Source: Nitrososphaerota archaeon
Lineage (GTDB): Archaea; Thermoproteota; Nitrososphaeria; Nitrososphaerales; JACPRH01
Assembly (NCBI GenBank): GCA_023379805.1
Contig: JAMCPI010000015.1
Coordinates: forward strand, 1-64,000
Direction: 5' to 3'
DNA length: 64,000 nt
Position numbers and translations under genes: made by a program. This document shows positions 33,907-42,083 of this stretch, piece after piece; within the stretch, counting starts at the first letter, position 1, and every line of letters begins with the position of its first letter. The notes beneath the pieces were generated by a model. It worked only from the letters and a program-made list of their open reading frames with translations. It was not told the DNA's origin and searched no databases.

Positions 33907-35130
33907 CTAAAGGGCCTTGAAGTTGTCAGCCCAGCTGGTGTATGCTCGGAGCATGTCACCTGAGACGCTTGGTCGACGTCTCTTCAAGACCTCTTTGAAG
34001 TCGTCCAGTGTGATTGCGCGCGGCTGTGAGGTTTTGTCCTTAGCGACACCGGATTCGAACAGCTCCGAGACCACTCTGATCTGGACTGCTTGACAGATGT
34101 CTTTGACATCGCTACCGGTGTATCCTTCGGTGATGTCAGCTAGATCCTCCAGTTTCACGTTAGGATCCATTCTAAGCGGCGCTGTGTATTGTCGCAACAT
34201 GTAGATCCGTGAGTCCTTATCCGGGAGCGGCACGTAGATCCGTTTCTGGAAACGTCTCAGAAAAGGTGAGTCGAGCGCCCAAGGCTTGTTAGTAGCGCCG
34301 ATAACGTATAGGTGAAGGTTCTTGCCCTTGTCGGAGATTCCGTCCATCTCCTTCAGGAACTGGTTTCTGACACGCACCTCGCCACCAACCTCCTGTGAAC
34401 GGGAGCCAAGGAGCGAGTCGAGCTCATCGATGAAGATGATTACTGACGGGGCGCCGTTCTTCAGCATATCGCGGGTAGAGTTGAAGAGCTTGGCAACGTT
34501 CTTCTCAGCCTCACCCAGCCACTTTGACATAATCGAGGCGGCATCAACAGTCAAGAAGTAGCCGTCTATTTTCGCCGCGGTCGCAGCAGCCAGCATAGTC
34601 TTGCCGCAGCCAGGAGGACCATACATGAGTATCCCGCGCGGCCACCCTAGGGGGAAAAGATCAGGCCGCTCAATAGGGAAGATTATAGATTCGTTGAGTG
34701 CCTTCTTCGCATCATCTAGACCGATGACCTCCTCCCACTTTACGTCAGGCTTCTCCTGAACAATAAGATCCTCGTAAGTCGCTTTAAGGGACTGAACAAC
34801 TTGAGGAGTGTTGCCGTTACCACCGACGTTAGCACTCTCAGAAGGTGTCATTGCGGTGAAGGCTGGACCGGACTCGGTGTCGCGCGACTCTTGAATGCTG
34901 TATCCGTGAGCTGATGTCAAGGCCTTGATGCGCTCCTGATAAGCGGATGCTCGCTCAAGGTAAAGCTTGTTCAGATTATAGTCAGGGTAAAGTTGAGCCA
35001 GCTTGATGAGTGTGGAGATCGCGCGTTGATACATTTGGATCGCCATGCCTCGCGAGCCCTGTGAATCGAAGCGAATTGCTTCAGCGGCGTATTTTCCTGC
35101 GGCGTCCTCCAACTCTTTAGCTGCTGACAA
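33907..35130 (-). CDS. cdvC: CdvC, Vps4-like AAA ATPase of cell division
   Basis: A 407-residue AAA ATPase that remodels ESCRT-III filaments at the division site. An N-terminal MIT domain (about residues 1-80, with YAAEAIRFDSQGSRGMAIQMY) precedes the AAA core: Walker A GPPGCGKT, Walker B IIFIDELDSLLG, sensor and arginine-finger region FLRRFQKRIYVPLP, and the Vps4-like C-terminus. MIT binding to a MIM motif on CdvB is the expected interaction. The TTG start lies nine bases after the cdvB stop and is preceded by purine-rich GGAGGAG and AGGCGG sequences. This is the last gene of the cdvB-cdvC unit. Confidence 0.93.
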   Translation of the reverse strand: MSAAKELEDAAGKYAAEAIRFDSQGSRGMAIQMYQRAISTLIKLAQLYPDYNLNKLYLERASAYQERIKALTSAHGYSIQESRDTESGPAFTAMTPSESANVGGNGNTPQVVQSLKATYEDLIVQEKPDVKWEEVIGLDDAKKALNESIIFPIERPDLFPLGWPRGILMYGPPGCGKTMLAAATAAKIDGYFLTVDAASIMSKWLGEAEKNVAKLFNSTRDMLKNGAPSVIIFIDELDSLLGSRSQEVGGEVRVRNQFLKEMDGISDKGKNLHLYVIGATNKPWALDSPFLRRFQKRIYVPLPDKDSRIYMLRQYTAPLRMDPNVKLEDLADITEGYTGSDVKDICQAVQIRVVSELFESGVAKDKTSQPRAITLDDFKEVLKRRRPSVSGDMLRAYTSWADNFKAL

Positions 35131-35138
35131 TTAACCGC

Positions 35139-35984
35139 CTACTCCTCCGTGCTTCCCAGTTTAACCTTACCTTCGGAAACCAGTTTAATCACTGTTTTCT
35201 CAACTTCATCAGCTGGAAGTTTCAAAGTGGCGGCTGCATCCAAGATGTTCAAGTGACCGCTCCGTCTATCAATGTAGTTAAATATCTTATCCTCCGCCGC
35301 AGCATTCCCCTTAGGTTTACCGAGAATCACCGGTTTGAAACCCGGCTCGCTTGAATCATCATCAGTGGCCAGCAACGCGATCCGCTCAACCTTCTCGAAC
35401 ATTGAGTCACCGCTCGCCGAGGCGATTGACTGCGGAATATCGTCCTTTAGCTCCATAGTCTTCTCCTCGCTGAAGAGCTTGGCCTTTTCAAAGAGATCCC
35501 GCTCGCTCTCGTTCTTGATGTCTAGCGAAATCGATGGGGAGAGGTTACCTAAGCCAGCCAACGTCTCTGAAAGCGATTTGTTAACTTCATCAGTCGCATT
35601 TTCAAGCGCAGGCACTACACCCGAAATAGATTTGCTGATGCTCTTTATGATTTTGAACGACTCATTCACGTTAACAAAGACGTCACCAACATCCCGTATG
35701 CTCTGAATCCTCACAATAATCTGGGTTAAGGCCAGCTCGCTGACCTTCACCACCCGCAGCACCTTCTTTATCTCTGAGAGCTCAACTGCAAAAACTGTCG
35801 CACGACTATCATCTCGCTCCTCAATCGACTGGACAACCTGTTCAAACAGAGCCTGACGCCGGTTCTCCAGCCTAACGCGAAGCAGAGCTATCTCCCGTTT
35901 ATGAGCCTCAATCTTGTTTGTAGCAGAGGCTAGCTTCTGCTTTAGATCATCCTCGCCACCAAAAAGACGTTGCGCGAGCCTCAA
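35139..35984 (-). CDS. cdvB: CdvB, ESCRT-III-like cell division protein
   Basis: A 281-residue ESCRT-III (Snf7-family) homologue. The helical core occupies about residues 10-140 (HKREIALLRVRLENRRQALF and VKVSELALTQIIVRIQSI), a Pro-containing patch near KPVILGKPKG may be the MIM that binds the CdvC MIT domain, and the last 50 residues (FNYIDRRSGHLNILDAAATL) form the winged-helix that in other archaea binds CdvA. It polymerises at mid-cell and is disassembled by CdvC. TTG 35984 is supported by GGTGAT six bases upstream. No cdvA gene lies upstream in this cluster, which is unusual for cdvABC loci. Confidence 0.9.
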   Translation of the reverse strand: MRLAQRLFGGEDDLKQKLASATNKIEAHKREIALLRVRLENRRQALFEQVVQSIEERDDSRATVFAVELSEIKKVLRVVKVSELALTQIIVRIQSIRDVGDVFVNVNESFKIIKSISKSISGVVPALENATDEVNKSLSETLAGLGNLSPSISLDIKNESERDLFEKAKLFSEEKTMELKDDIPQSIASASGDSMFEKVERIALLATDDDSSEPGFKPVILGKPKGNAAAEDKIFNYIDRRSGHLNILDAAATLKLPADEVEKTVIKLVSEGKVKLGSTEE

Positions 35985-36102
35985 AACAATATCACCAGAT
36001 TACTAGCTAGGAATCTCCATCCTCCAAGGGAGACCATGTCCTAGCTACGCTAACCGCCAATTAATGTAAACCACCGGAAAGTCTTAGTGTAAAATAGGGG
36101 AA

Positions 36103-36169
36103 GACAGTTGTGTCGATCCGGCAGGGACCCATTTGTTTGGGCCCCGACTCCGGATTAAACGCAACTGTC
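36103..36169. ncRNA. Strong three-stem structured element upstream of cdvB
   Basis: Three nested inverted repeats line up in one hairpin: GACAGTTG (36103-36110) with CAACTGTC (36162-36169), ATCCGG (36116-36121) with CCGGAT (36150-36155), and GGG-A-CCCA with TGGGCCC around a six-base loop (36124-36144). That is 21 base pairs in 67 bases. It lies between the CdvB-paralogue stop and a TATA-like box (CTATTTTA, about 36099-36092 on the minus strand) that may drive cdvB. It could be a small RNA, a terminator/attenuator or a leader element. The strand cannot be decided. Confidence 0.4.
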
Positions 36170-36191
36170 GCGCTACCTTCGTCTGATGGGT

Positions 36192-36950
36192 TTAGCTGAA
36201 GCTTGCGGTACTTGTGAAAGATGAGTCAGAGGTAGCGGGAAGATCTGGGAACTTCTCCTTCATTCTCTGCTCGGCAACAGCTGATGCCTCGGCCATGATC
36301 TTCTCAGCCTCTTCGTTAGCGGCCTCGAAGTTCAGGGTAGATCCACCGAGCTGCCCAGCATCTACGAGGATGCTGCCTAGCAGTCCACCGATCTCTCCTA
36401 TCTCGTTCTCAGCTTCGGGTAAGACGCTTGTGAGCCCGGCCTTTACGCTCCTAATGACGGACATTGCAGGTGTTAGGGTGACCACAATGTCTCCTAGTTC
36501 CTGAACGGTGTTGAGTCTCATGCTGATCTGTTCAAGCGCTAGTTTCGCAGAGGTTACCATCTTGTTCATCTTTCTGAGCTCAGCGAGTTCGTTCGCAAAG
36601 ACAGATGCGTGCGCTACATCGTGTTTTTGGATGGATGCTACAACCTTAGCGAAGATAGCCTGATCTCTATCCTTTAGCTTCGCAGATGCGGAGTCGAGTT
36701 TCGAGATTTGTACTTGGATTTGTCGCATTGCTTGTTCGAGACGAGGCTTCAGAGGTCCAGCTGACCTGACCGCGCCGCGAACTTTTTCACCTAGTGTTGC
36801 TTGATTCGGCTTAACCCAATTTTTACTGAAGCTAGACGTAGTTTTACACCTGTTTCTAAAGGGGAGGACTTTTGTCGATAAGAAGGGAAGTATAACAAGT
36901 TCAACCAAAAAGGAAAAAACGATGCACCCTTTCAACAGCACACACAGCAT
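36192..36950 (-). CDS. CdvB paralogue (ESCRT-III-like)
   Basis: A second ESCRT-III protein, clearly related to thaumarchaeal CdvB paralogues: WVKPNQATLGEKVRGAV, PLKPRLEQAMRQIQVQIS, FANELAELRKMNKMVTSAKL and LGDIVVTLTPAMSVI. It lacks the winged-helix tail of CdvB and ends in a Ser/Thr-rich region. The homologous part starts near residue 39 of the frame drawn here. The preceding 37 residues are hydrophobic and Cys-containing, unlike the family. No ATG/GTG/TTG occurs in frame near the conserved start, but an ACG (36839-36837) preceded six bases upstream by AGGTGT does. The product probably begins there or the upstream region holds an error. Confidence 0.88.
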   Translation of the reverse strand: MLCVLLKGCIVFSFLVELVILPFLSTKVLPFRNRCKTTSSFSKNWVKPNQATLGEKVRGAVRSAGPLKPRLEQAMRQIQVQISKLDSASAKLKDRDQAIFAKVVASIQKHDVAHASVFANELAELRKMNKMVTSAKLALEQISMRLNTVQELGDIVVTLTPAMSVIRSVKAGLTSVLPEAENEIGEIGGLLGSILVDAGQLGGSTLNFEAANEEAEKIMAEASAVAEQRMKEKFPDLPATSDSSFTSTASFS

Positions 36951-37021
36951 ATACGTTCAAAAAAAGCTTACAAAGCCAGTTCACAGAGATTCTTAAAAAC
37001 AACCTGAATCGAATAGGCGAG

Positions 37022-38179
37022 ATGATGAAGATAATCCGCCTCAAAATACTGAGCCCAATACTAGTACTATTAATCGCAATGCCGCTGCTAAGCGTCCCCC
37101 ACATCGCTGCATCAGACTGCGATAAAACATCCACAGGCAACACTCCGCTAACGGAGATGGGTAACAACCTATACCAAGGAAAGAAGGGAGGGTTATACCC
37201 CGATGGAAACACTCTTCCAGCAAATGTACAGCAAATAGATTTGGCGATTGCGAATGAGATTCAACCGTTGAACAAAGAAGGCAAGCCTGACTCTGAAAAC
37301 GGAAAAATTGTATTCCTATCTATTGGAAACATGATCACCTCAATGGAGTTCCAAGTCTTCAAAAGGGTAGCAGATCCAGACCCGTTAAAGAACCCCAAGG
37401 TAACAGTCATCAACGGGGCCATGGAGGGAGTGGCTGCGTCAGGAATAGCTACCAGAGAAACAGATCTTTACTGGAAAGGCATCCGAGGCATCCTTAACGG
37501 CAGCGACTTAACTCCTCAACAGGTTCAGGTGGTTTGGCTTAAAGACAACAACCAAGCCCAACGATTCTTCCCTGGCGACGCCGAGAACCTTGAACAAGAT
37601 TTGAAGATAGGAGTGCAAAACCTGAAGCAGGAGTATGTTAACCTCAAAATTGTCTACCTGTCAAGCAGCAGCTATGACGGCTACGACGTAACTAGAGATA
37701 TTCCCGAACCCTACGCATACGAAACGGGTTTCGGAGTAAAGTGGTTGATCGAATCTCAGCTTAACGGTGATCCAGAGTTGAACTACGACCCCTCAAAGGG
37801 CCCCGTAAAGGCGCCACTGCTTAGATGGGGACCATACCTCTGGGCGGACGGAACAAACCAGCGTAAAGTAGACAACCTCAGCTGGCAATGCTCAGACTTC
37901 GATGACACAGGAACCAATCCCTCCGACACAGGTCAAGCAAAAGTATCTAAGCTACTTCTCAACTTCCTCCAAAGAGACCCTGTCGCCCGCACATGGTATC
38001 TCTCAGATAAGGCGCAGAGCAGCACAGTAGAACAGCTAGTATTCACGCAACCCTTCCCAATCGAGCTAATAGCTGTCCCAGCAGTCGCAATCATCGTTGT
38101 AGCAGCACTACTGGTAAGATTCATAAGAAAAAGGGGCGAAACGGACGAGGAACCCCGGCGGCCCGATGACTCAGAGTAG
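37022..38179 (+). CDS. Membrane-anchored extracellular protein, possibly SGNH-hydrolase-like
   Basis: A 385-residue surface protein. Signal peptide at about 1-30, an extracellular domain of about 310 residues, then a membrane helix (about 350-370) and a charged tail. Patterns such as KIVFLSIGNMITSMEF, NGAMEGVAASG, KIVYLSSSSYDGY and a late SDFDDTGTNPSDTGQAKVS, which resembles the Asp-x-x-His/Pro block, suggest an SGNH/GDSL-type fold, though the classic GDS serine is not obvious. Function unknown. It is divergent from the CdvB paralogue with a short shared upstream region; two adjacent ATGs (37022, 37025) are possible starts. Confidence 0.6.
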   Translation: MMKIIRLKILSPILVLLIAMPLLSVPHIAASDCDKTSTGNTPLTEMGNNLYQGKKGGLYPDGNTLPANVQQIDLAIANEIQPLNKEGKPDSENGKIVFLSIGNMITSMEFQVFKRVADPDPLKNPKVTVINGAMEGVAASGIATRETDLYWKGIRGILNGSDLTPQQVQVVWLKDNNQAQRFFPGDAENLEQDLKIGVQNLKQEYVNLKIVYLSSSSYDGYDVTRDIPEPYAYETGFGVKWLIESQLNGDPELNYDPSKGPVKAPLLRWGPYLWADGTNQRKVDNLSWQCSDFDDTGTNPSDTGQAKVSKLLLNFLQRDPVARTWYLSDKAQSSTVEQLVFTQPFPIELIAVPAVAIIVVAALLVRFIRKRGETDEEPRRPDDSE

Positions 38180-38307
38180 GCAAACTAACTAGCCGGTTAC
38201 CGGATGATTAACTGCAAGAAAACAGCATGTCTGTAAAGCAAATATAATCTGAAAGATTGAAGGAATAATTAGTATTACATGCTGTTCATCTACTACTGCG
38301 CTGGAGA

Positions 38308-39012
38308 GTGGTAATCGGATTGCGGTCTGGATTTGTGTTGATATCTGATGTTCACTCGAACTTGGAGGCGTTAGAGGCTGTTTCGAGAGATATGCCGCGG
38401 CTTCCGATTTACTGTATCGGTGACATTGTCGGTTACGGTGCTTCTCCCGTGGAGGTTGTTCAGCGGATTAAGATGCAGGATGCCTCCGCGGTTATGGGGA
38501 ATCATGACTATGCTACCTGCACCGGTGACACCAAGTGGTTCAACCCCGAGGCGGCGACTGCTGTCGAGTGGACTAGGCAACATATTGGCTCTGCAGAAAT
38601 GAAGTATTTGCAAAGCTTGCCGTTGAGAAGAGTAGTCGAAGTTGACGGGGTAAGACTGCTCTTAGTGCACGGTAGCCCAACTGACCCGATCTTTGAATAT
38701 GTTACCCCCTCAACTCACGAGCATCTCTTCAACGCATATCTCACCCATTATGAAGCACATGTCATCGCAATGGGCCATACACATGTCCCATTCATCTGGC
38801 AGGGTAGAAACGGATACCTTGTGAATCCCGGCTCAGTAGGCCAGCCTAGAACAGGAAATCCTGAGGCCAGCTACCTGATAATGTGGGTCGAAGACCAACA
38901 GGTCAACTTTGAGCATCGAACCGTTCCTTACGACATTAAGACAGCAGCTGAAAAAATCCAGCAAGCAGGATTACCGGTCTTTCTTGCTGAGCGACTGTCA
39001 AGAGGCATTTAA
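38308..39012 (+). CDS. Calcineurin-like metallophosphoesterase (YfcE/MJ0936-like)
   Basis: A 234-residue dinuclear-metal phosphoesterase. The ordered metal motifs are all present: ISDVHSN (DxH), YCIGDIVGYG (GDxxG), VMGNHDY (GNHD), LLVHGSP (H) and AMGHTHVPF (GHTH), with NPGSVGQPR closing the site as in YfcE/MJ0936 phosphodiesterases. The likely substrate is a small phosphodiester such as a cyclic nucleotide or nucleic acid end, but it is not fixed by sequence. The GTG start has a weak GGAGA nearby. Confidence 0.88.
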   Translation: MVIGLRSGFVLISDVHSNLEALEAVSRDMPRLPIYCIGDIVGYGASPVEVVQRIKMQDASAVMGNHDYATCTGDTKWFNPEAATAVEWTRQHIGSAEMKYLQSLPLRRVVEVDGVRLLLVHGSPTDPIFEYVTPSTHEHLFNAYLTHYEAHVIAMGHTHVPFIWQGRNGYLVNPGSVGQPRTGNPEASYLIMWVEDQQVNFEHRTVPYDIKTAAEKIQQAGLPVFLAERLSRGI

Positions 39013-39104
39013 TCAACGCGCTAACTTCTGTTCGTTACGTCTGTTACACACAAGGAACTAAAAACCTCAATGGTTTCTCACAGAAATAAGGGCGACCAAC
39101 TCCA

Positions 39105-39152
39105 CTAGGATGGGAGGATCGCGGGCTGATTACGCCCGCCTCCCAATCCTAG
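39105..39152. terminator. Long GC-rich hairpin after the phosphoesterase gene
   Basis: CTAGGAT-GGGAGG, then GCGGGC, loop TGATTAC, GCCCGC, CTCCC and ATCCTAG form an almost continuous stem of about 19 pairs within 48 bases. It lies 90 bases after the phosphoesterase stop and 117 before the collagen-cytochrome start. No T-run follows on the plus strand, so it may be a transcript-stabilising structure, a small RNA or a leader element instead of a terminator. Confidence 0.4.
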
Positions 39153-39269
39153 AGCGAATGAAAGAAACATATGTTTGCATAATTCGATATTTATCTACAT
39201 ATCTCGCAACAAAACTAGAATTATATTCTACTAAACTTAATTAAATACGCAGCTCATCTCTAATCCAAG

Positions 39270-40049
39270 ATGAGCAGCCGAGTAACGACCTCGATTGCAG
39301 TTTCGATCATAGCAATAATAATCGCAGCAGCAGCGATCGGACTCGCCCTTACTAGAGCGGGACCTCAAGGTTCAGTAGGCCCGCCGGGACAAGCTGGGCC
39401 ATCCGGACCAGCTGGACCTGCAGGACAACAGGGCCCGCAAGGACCAAAGGGCGAGCAAGGACAACAAGGGCCACCTGGGCCACAAGGACCTCCGGGACTA
39501 CAGGGCCCGCCGGGACAAGCAGCTGGCGGAGGAGTTGGTAATCTCACCACGGCGGCGGTAACCCAGATAGCTAACCAGACCGTTATGAAGGCGCTATCTA
39601 AGCAGCTTGCGTTTCCGATTACTGCCACGATTGAGCCTAGAAGGGGCTGTCCAGCGTGTCACACCTTGATTAACTCTACGAGTGGACAGTACACACTGGC
39701 TTACGAGGCGATCCAAGCAGCTAAAGCTATGAATAAGACGCATCCAGCCTTCAAACCTACTGACAACCCGAATGTTACAGAGTGCTTCCCCTGCCATGCT
39801 CCTGCCCCGTCCAACGGTACGCGTGCAGGTAGAGGAACAGTGGCTCCCCTGACGCTTAGAGACATTGTGCATCCAGCCCACATGGGCAGCCAAGTCTTCA
39901 AGGTGCATTATGGGGGGAACTGCTTCACCTGTCACGACGTTGACGGTGAAGGCAACTTCCTGATACTCAGCCAGAAGGTAGACACCAACAACAAAGGAGT
40001 ACCCAACCCGGACAAGATACCCATACCCGGAGCAATACCAGCACCATAA
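39270..40049 (+). CDS. Collagen-like repeat / triheme cytochrome fusion
   Basis: A 259-residue exported protein of unusual design. Residues about 7-28 form a membrane anchor or uncleaved signal. Residues 31-84 (39360-39521) are 18 uninterrupted Gly-x-y triplets with many Pro at x and y ([15 protein letters not shown]), a collagen-like triple-helix sequence. A Gly/Ala hinge is followed by a C-terminal domain with three CxxCH heme sites: CPACH, CFPCH and CFTCH, plus extra His ([15 protein letters not shown]) for distal ligation. The heme part resembles class III/NrfB-like cytochromes only by motif. If the repeat trimerises, each unit would carry nine hemes on a rigid rod outside the membrane. 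The predicted role is electron transfer across the cell envelope. Confidence 0.9.
   Translation: MSSRVTTSIAVSIIAIIIAAAAIGLALTRAGPQGSVGPPGQAGPSGPAGPAGQQGPQGPKGEQGQQGPPGPQGPPGLQGPPGQAAGGGVGNLTTAAVTQIANQTVMKALSKQLAFPITATIEPRRGCPACHTLINSTSGQYTLAYEAIQAAKAMNKTHPAFKPTDNPNVTECFPCHAPAPSNGTRAGRGTVAPLTLRDIVHPAHMGSQVFKVHYGGNCFTCHDVDGEGNFLILSQKVDTNNKGVPNPDKIPIPGAIPAP
39360..39521 (+). repeat. Collagen-like Gly-x-y coding repeat
   Basis: Eighteen consecutive codon triplets encode Gly-x-y with the first position always glycine, with no interruption. At DNA level the units vary (ggaccagct, gggccgcca and so on), so the repeat is kept by protein selection and is not a recent slippage product. Confidence 0.9.
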
Positions 40050-40143
40050 ACAGAACAGACAGGTCTAATGCTGACTGATTTATGGTGCACCCAAACTTTA
40101 GGTATGGGCCACCTTTTTCTTTTCTTTACACTCTTCCTGATGA

Positions 40144-41808
40144 TTAGTCGCTTTGTTTGGTTAATCTTACAGCCTCGGCTATCAACCGGTTCTGTAGATC
40201 AAGAGCCTCTCGACCCTCGGGGTACTTCTCAAGGGCGATTACTTTGGAGACAAGCCTCACTACGTGGCGAAGAAGTATGTTGGAGCCTCTCAGGGCTTCA
40301 GCCTGATATGCCTTGTGGGCTTTGTTGACGTAGATGACGGCGCCTTCTGCAAAGGCTTCTCGTTCATCAGCTTCATCCTCATAAGGCACGACTCTGAAAC
40401 CGACCTTCTTCAACGTGAAGGTTCGCCTAACTCTAACTTTTCCAAGACTTCGGCTCTGGATAGTGATGGGTTCCGTGGGTTGACCATCTATTTGGGAGAT
40501 TTGTGTATTGATCTGAGTATTAGATTCAAGTTGTGTCGGTGTCTCGTCGCTGATTGAGGTTGGAGAAGGCATACTTGGCTCAATTCTCTGGTTTACGTTC
40601 TCAGCAGAAGGAGGCTCGTTAACAGCAGTTCCAGTGTTACCTGCGGTTTGCTCCTGTGGTTGCGGCTGTGGCTGAGCTGTGACGGATTCCTGTTCTTCTC
40701 CGCCTACTGCTCCTCTATCTGTTTGCGTTTGCTCAGTGTATGATGATGTGCTGTACACCGGGGTTCCGCCAGCTGCCTCCCAAGGTTCCAGAACTTCGTC
40801 GCTGGGGTGTAGCACGATGTGGACTGCGTTGGCTAGGAGAGAGTCAACCTTCCGGTAGACTCGTGTCTCCTCGGTGGTTATTACGGCTTCGATGAGTCCT
40901 TTTGCCTTCGGCAGAACCTCGTCTCGCATCAGGGTTTTTACCTTTGACTGGAACTGTTCGTAAGCATTATTCTCGATTATAGACGCTTTGTCAGCGAAGC
41001 GGGTCGTGAGGTTGTCGCACCTGAGCCAGCCGGTGATGCGCTCCACGTCGAAGCCGAAGCTCCTCCGTTCCACCATGTGGCTGCCTACGATAACTGCCAG
41101 TCCACGCTCTTCCTCCGGTAGGGGTCTTTTAGCTACAACTACCTCACCGGTGATATCTGGAAGATTCACAGGGATGACAAGCCCCTCGGTTTGAGGGGGC
41201 TCCATACGCTCAGCGCCTTCAAAGCTCCAAGCATGGAACTCAGCTGCCTCCTTCAGAAAGACCTCAAAGAATGGATATCTCAGTATCGCAAGTCGTCGTA
41301 TCTCACGGCGCATCTTCAAAGGATCGACCTGTATACTCGGCTCCATTAACTTGATCTCTGTTCCATCTCTACCCAGAGGCGGATAGTCGAGGCTCTTGAG
41401 CTCCGCTTCACCGCCAGCGAGCTGTTCAAACACCTTTTCGTCAACCAAGACAGCCTTGACATGATCCTGCTTTCTAGTCCTCACAACCATCTTTCCAAAG
41501 GCTGTTAGGAAGCCGAGACGACCTGTTCCGTACCTGCCGCTTCTAGGTCGACCGAACTTCGGGGAAAGACGCTCCTCAGCCTTGTGCGGTGAGCCTACTA
41601 GGAGGAAACTCTCGAAGTCCCCGGCGCTCATCCCCACATCATCTTCAACCACGACAGAGCCGTCTCTCAGCAGAGTAATCACTACTTTTGTCGCGTCCTC
41701 ATCAAAGCTGTTCTCAATGAGCTCGGCTACTACTCCATACGGTGAGGTCCAGGTTTTGGACGCGAATTCCTTGAAGAACGATGGATGAACACGTAATGAT
41801 GAGACCAT
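40144..41808 (-). CDS. GHKL (HSP90/histidine-kinase/MutL-like) ATPase
   Basis: A 554-residue protein with a Bergerat-fold ATPase at the N-terminus: N-box VVAELIENSFDEDAT, G1 region VVVEDDVGMS, and G2 region GRYGTGRLGFLTAFG. The remainder of the N-terminal half resembles MORC/HSP90-type proteins. Residues about 345-450 are a Gln/Thr/Pro-rich linker (QPQPQPQEQTAG), and a small C-terminal domain (NKAHKAYQAEALRG to the end) is helical, matching the tails of other GHKL ATPases. The function is unknown; candidates are a DNA-associated or chaperone-like ATPase. It is convergent with the collagen-cytochrome gene. The start is ATG at 41808. Confidence 0.75.
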   Translation of the reverse strand: MVSSLRVHPSFFKEFASKTWTSPYGVVAELIENSFDEDATKVVITLLRDGSVVVEDDVGMSAGDFESFLLVGSPHKAEERLSPKFGRPRSGRYGTGRLGFLTAFGKMVVRTRKQDHVKAVLVDEKVFEQLAGGEAELKSLDYPPLGRDGTEIKLMEPSIQVDPLKMRREIRRLAILRYPFFEVFLKEAAEFHAWSFEGAERMEPPQTEGLVIPVNLPDITGEVVVAKRPLPEEERGLAVIVGSHMVERRSFGFDVERITGWLRCDNLTTRFADKASIIENNAYEQFQSKVKTLMRDEVLPKAKGLIEAVITTEETRVYRKVDSLLANAVHIVLHPSDEVLEPWEAAGGTPVYSTSSYTEQTQTDRGAVGGEEQESVTAQPQPQPQEQTAGNTGTAVNEPPSAENVNQRIEPSMPSPTSISDETPTQLESNTQINTQISQIDGQPTEPITIQSRSLGKVRVRRTFTLKKVGFRVVPYEDEADEREAFAEGAVIYVNKAHKAYQAEALRGSNILLRHVVRLVSKVIALEKYPEGREALDLQNRLIAEAVRLTKQSD

Positions 41809-42083
41809 GCCAATGGCCCCTCCACACCCAGCTTAATATTATTCGTACCAAAAAAAGATGTCTTTTAGTCAGCGTACATTCACCAAGTCTATACAGATCG
41901 GCTGACAAACACCTTAACCTGCAGCAGCTTGCTTGAGCTGCTCAGCCTAGGAATTAGCAGCGGTGCCTGTTTTTAGCGGATATATTTTTATCTGCATAAA
42001 ATACACGTGAAGAAGATGTCTCAATACTCTATGAGTCGCCACTCATGTTGCATGACCAAGGAGCAAGCAGGAGAGTCACTAAT

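Noticed and set aside
39360-39521. Considered as a simple DNA tandem repeat or CRISPR-like array
   Set aside because: Units are 9 bases with degenerate sequence, no spacers; the regularity is at protein level only. No CRISPR array was seen anywhere in the window.
39365-39628. Cys/Pro/Gly-rich minus-strand frame opposite the collagen repeat
   Set aside because: Antisense image of the Gly-x-y codons; no start signal.
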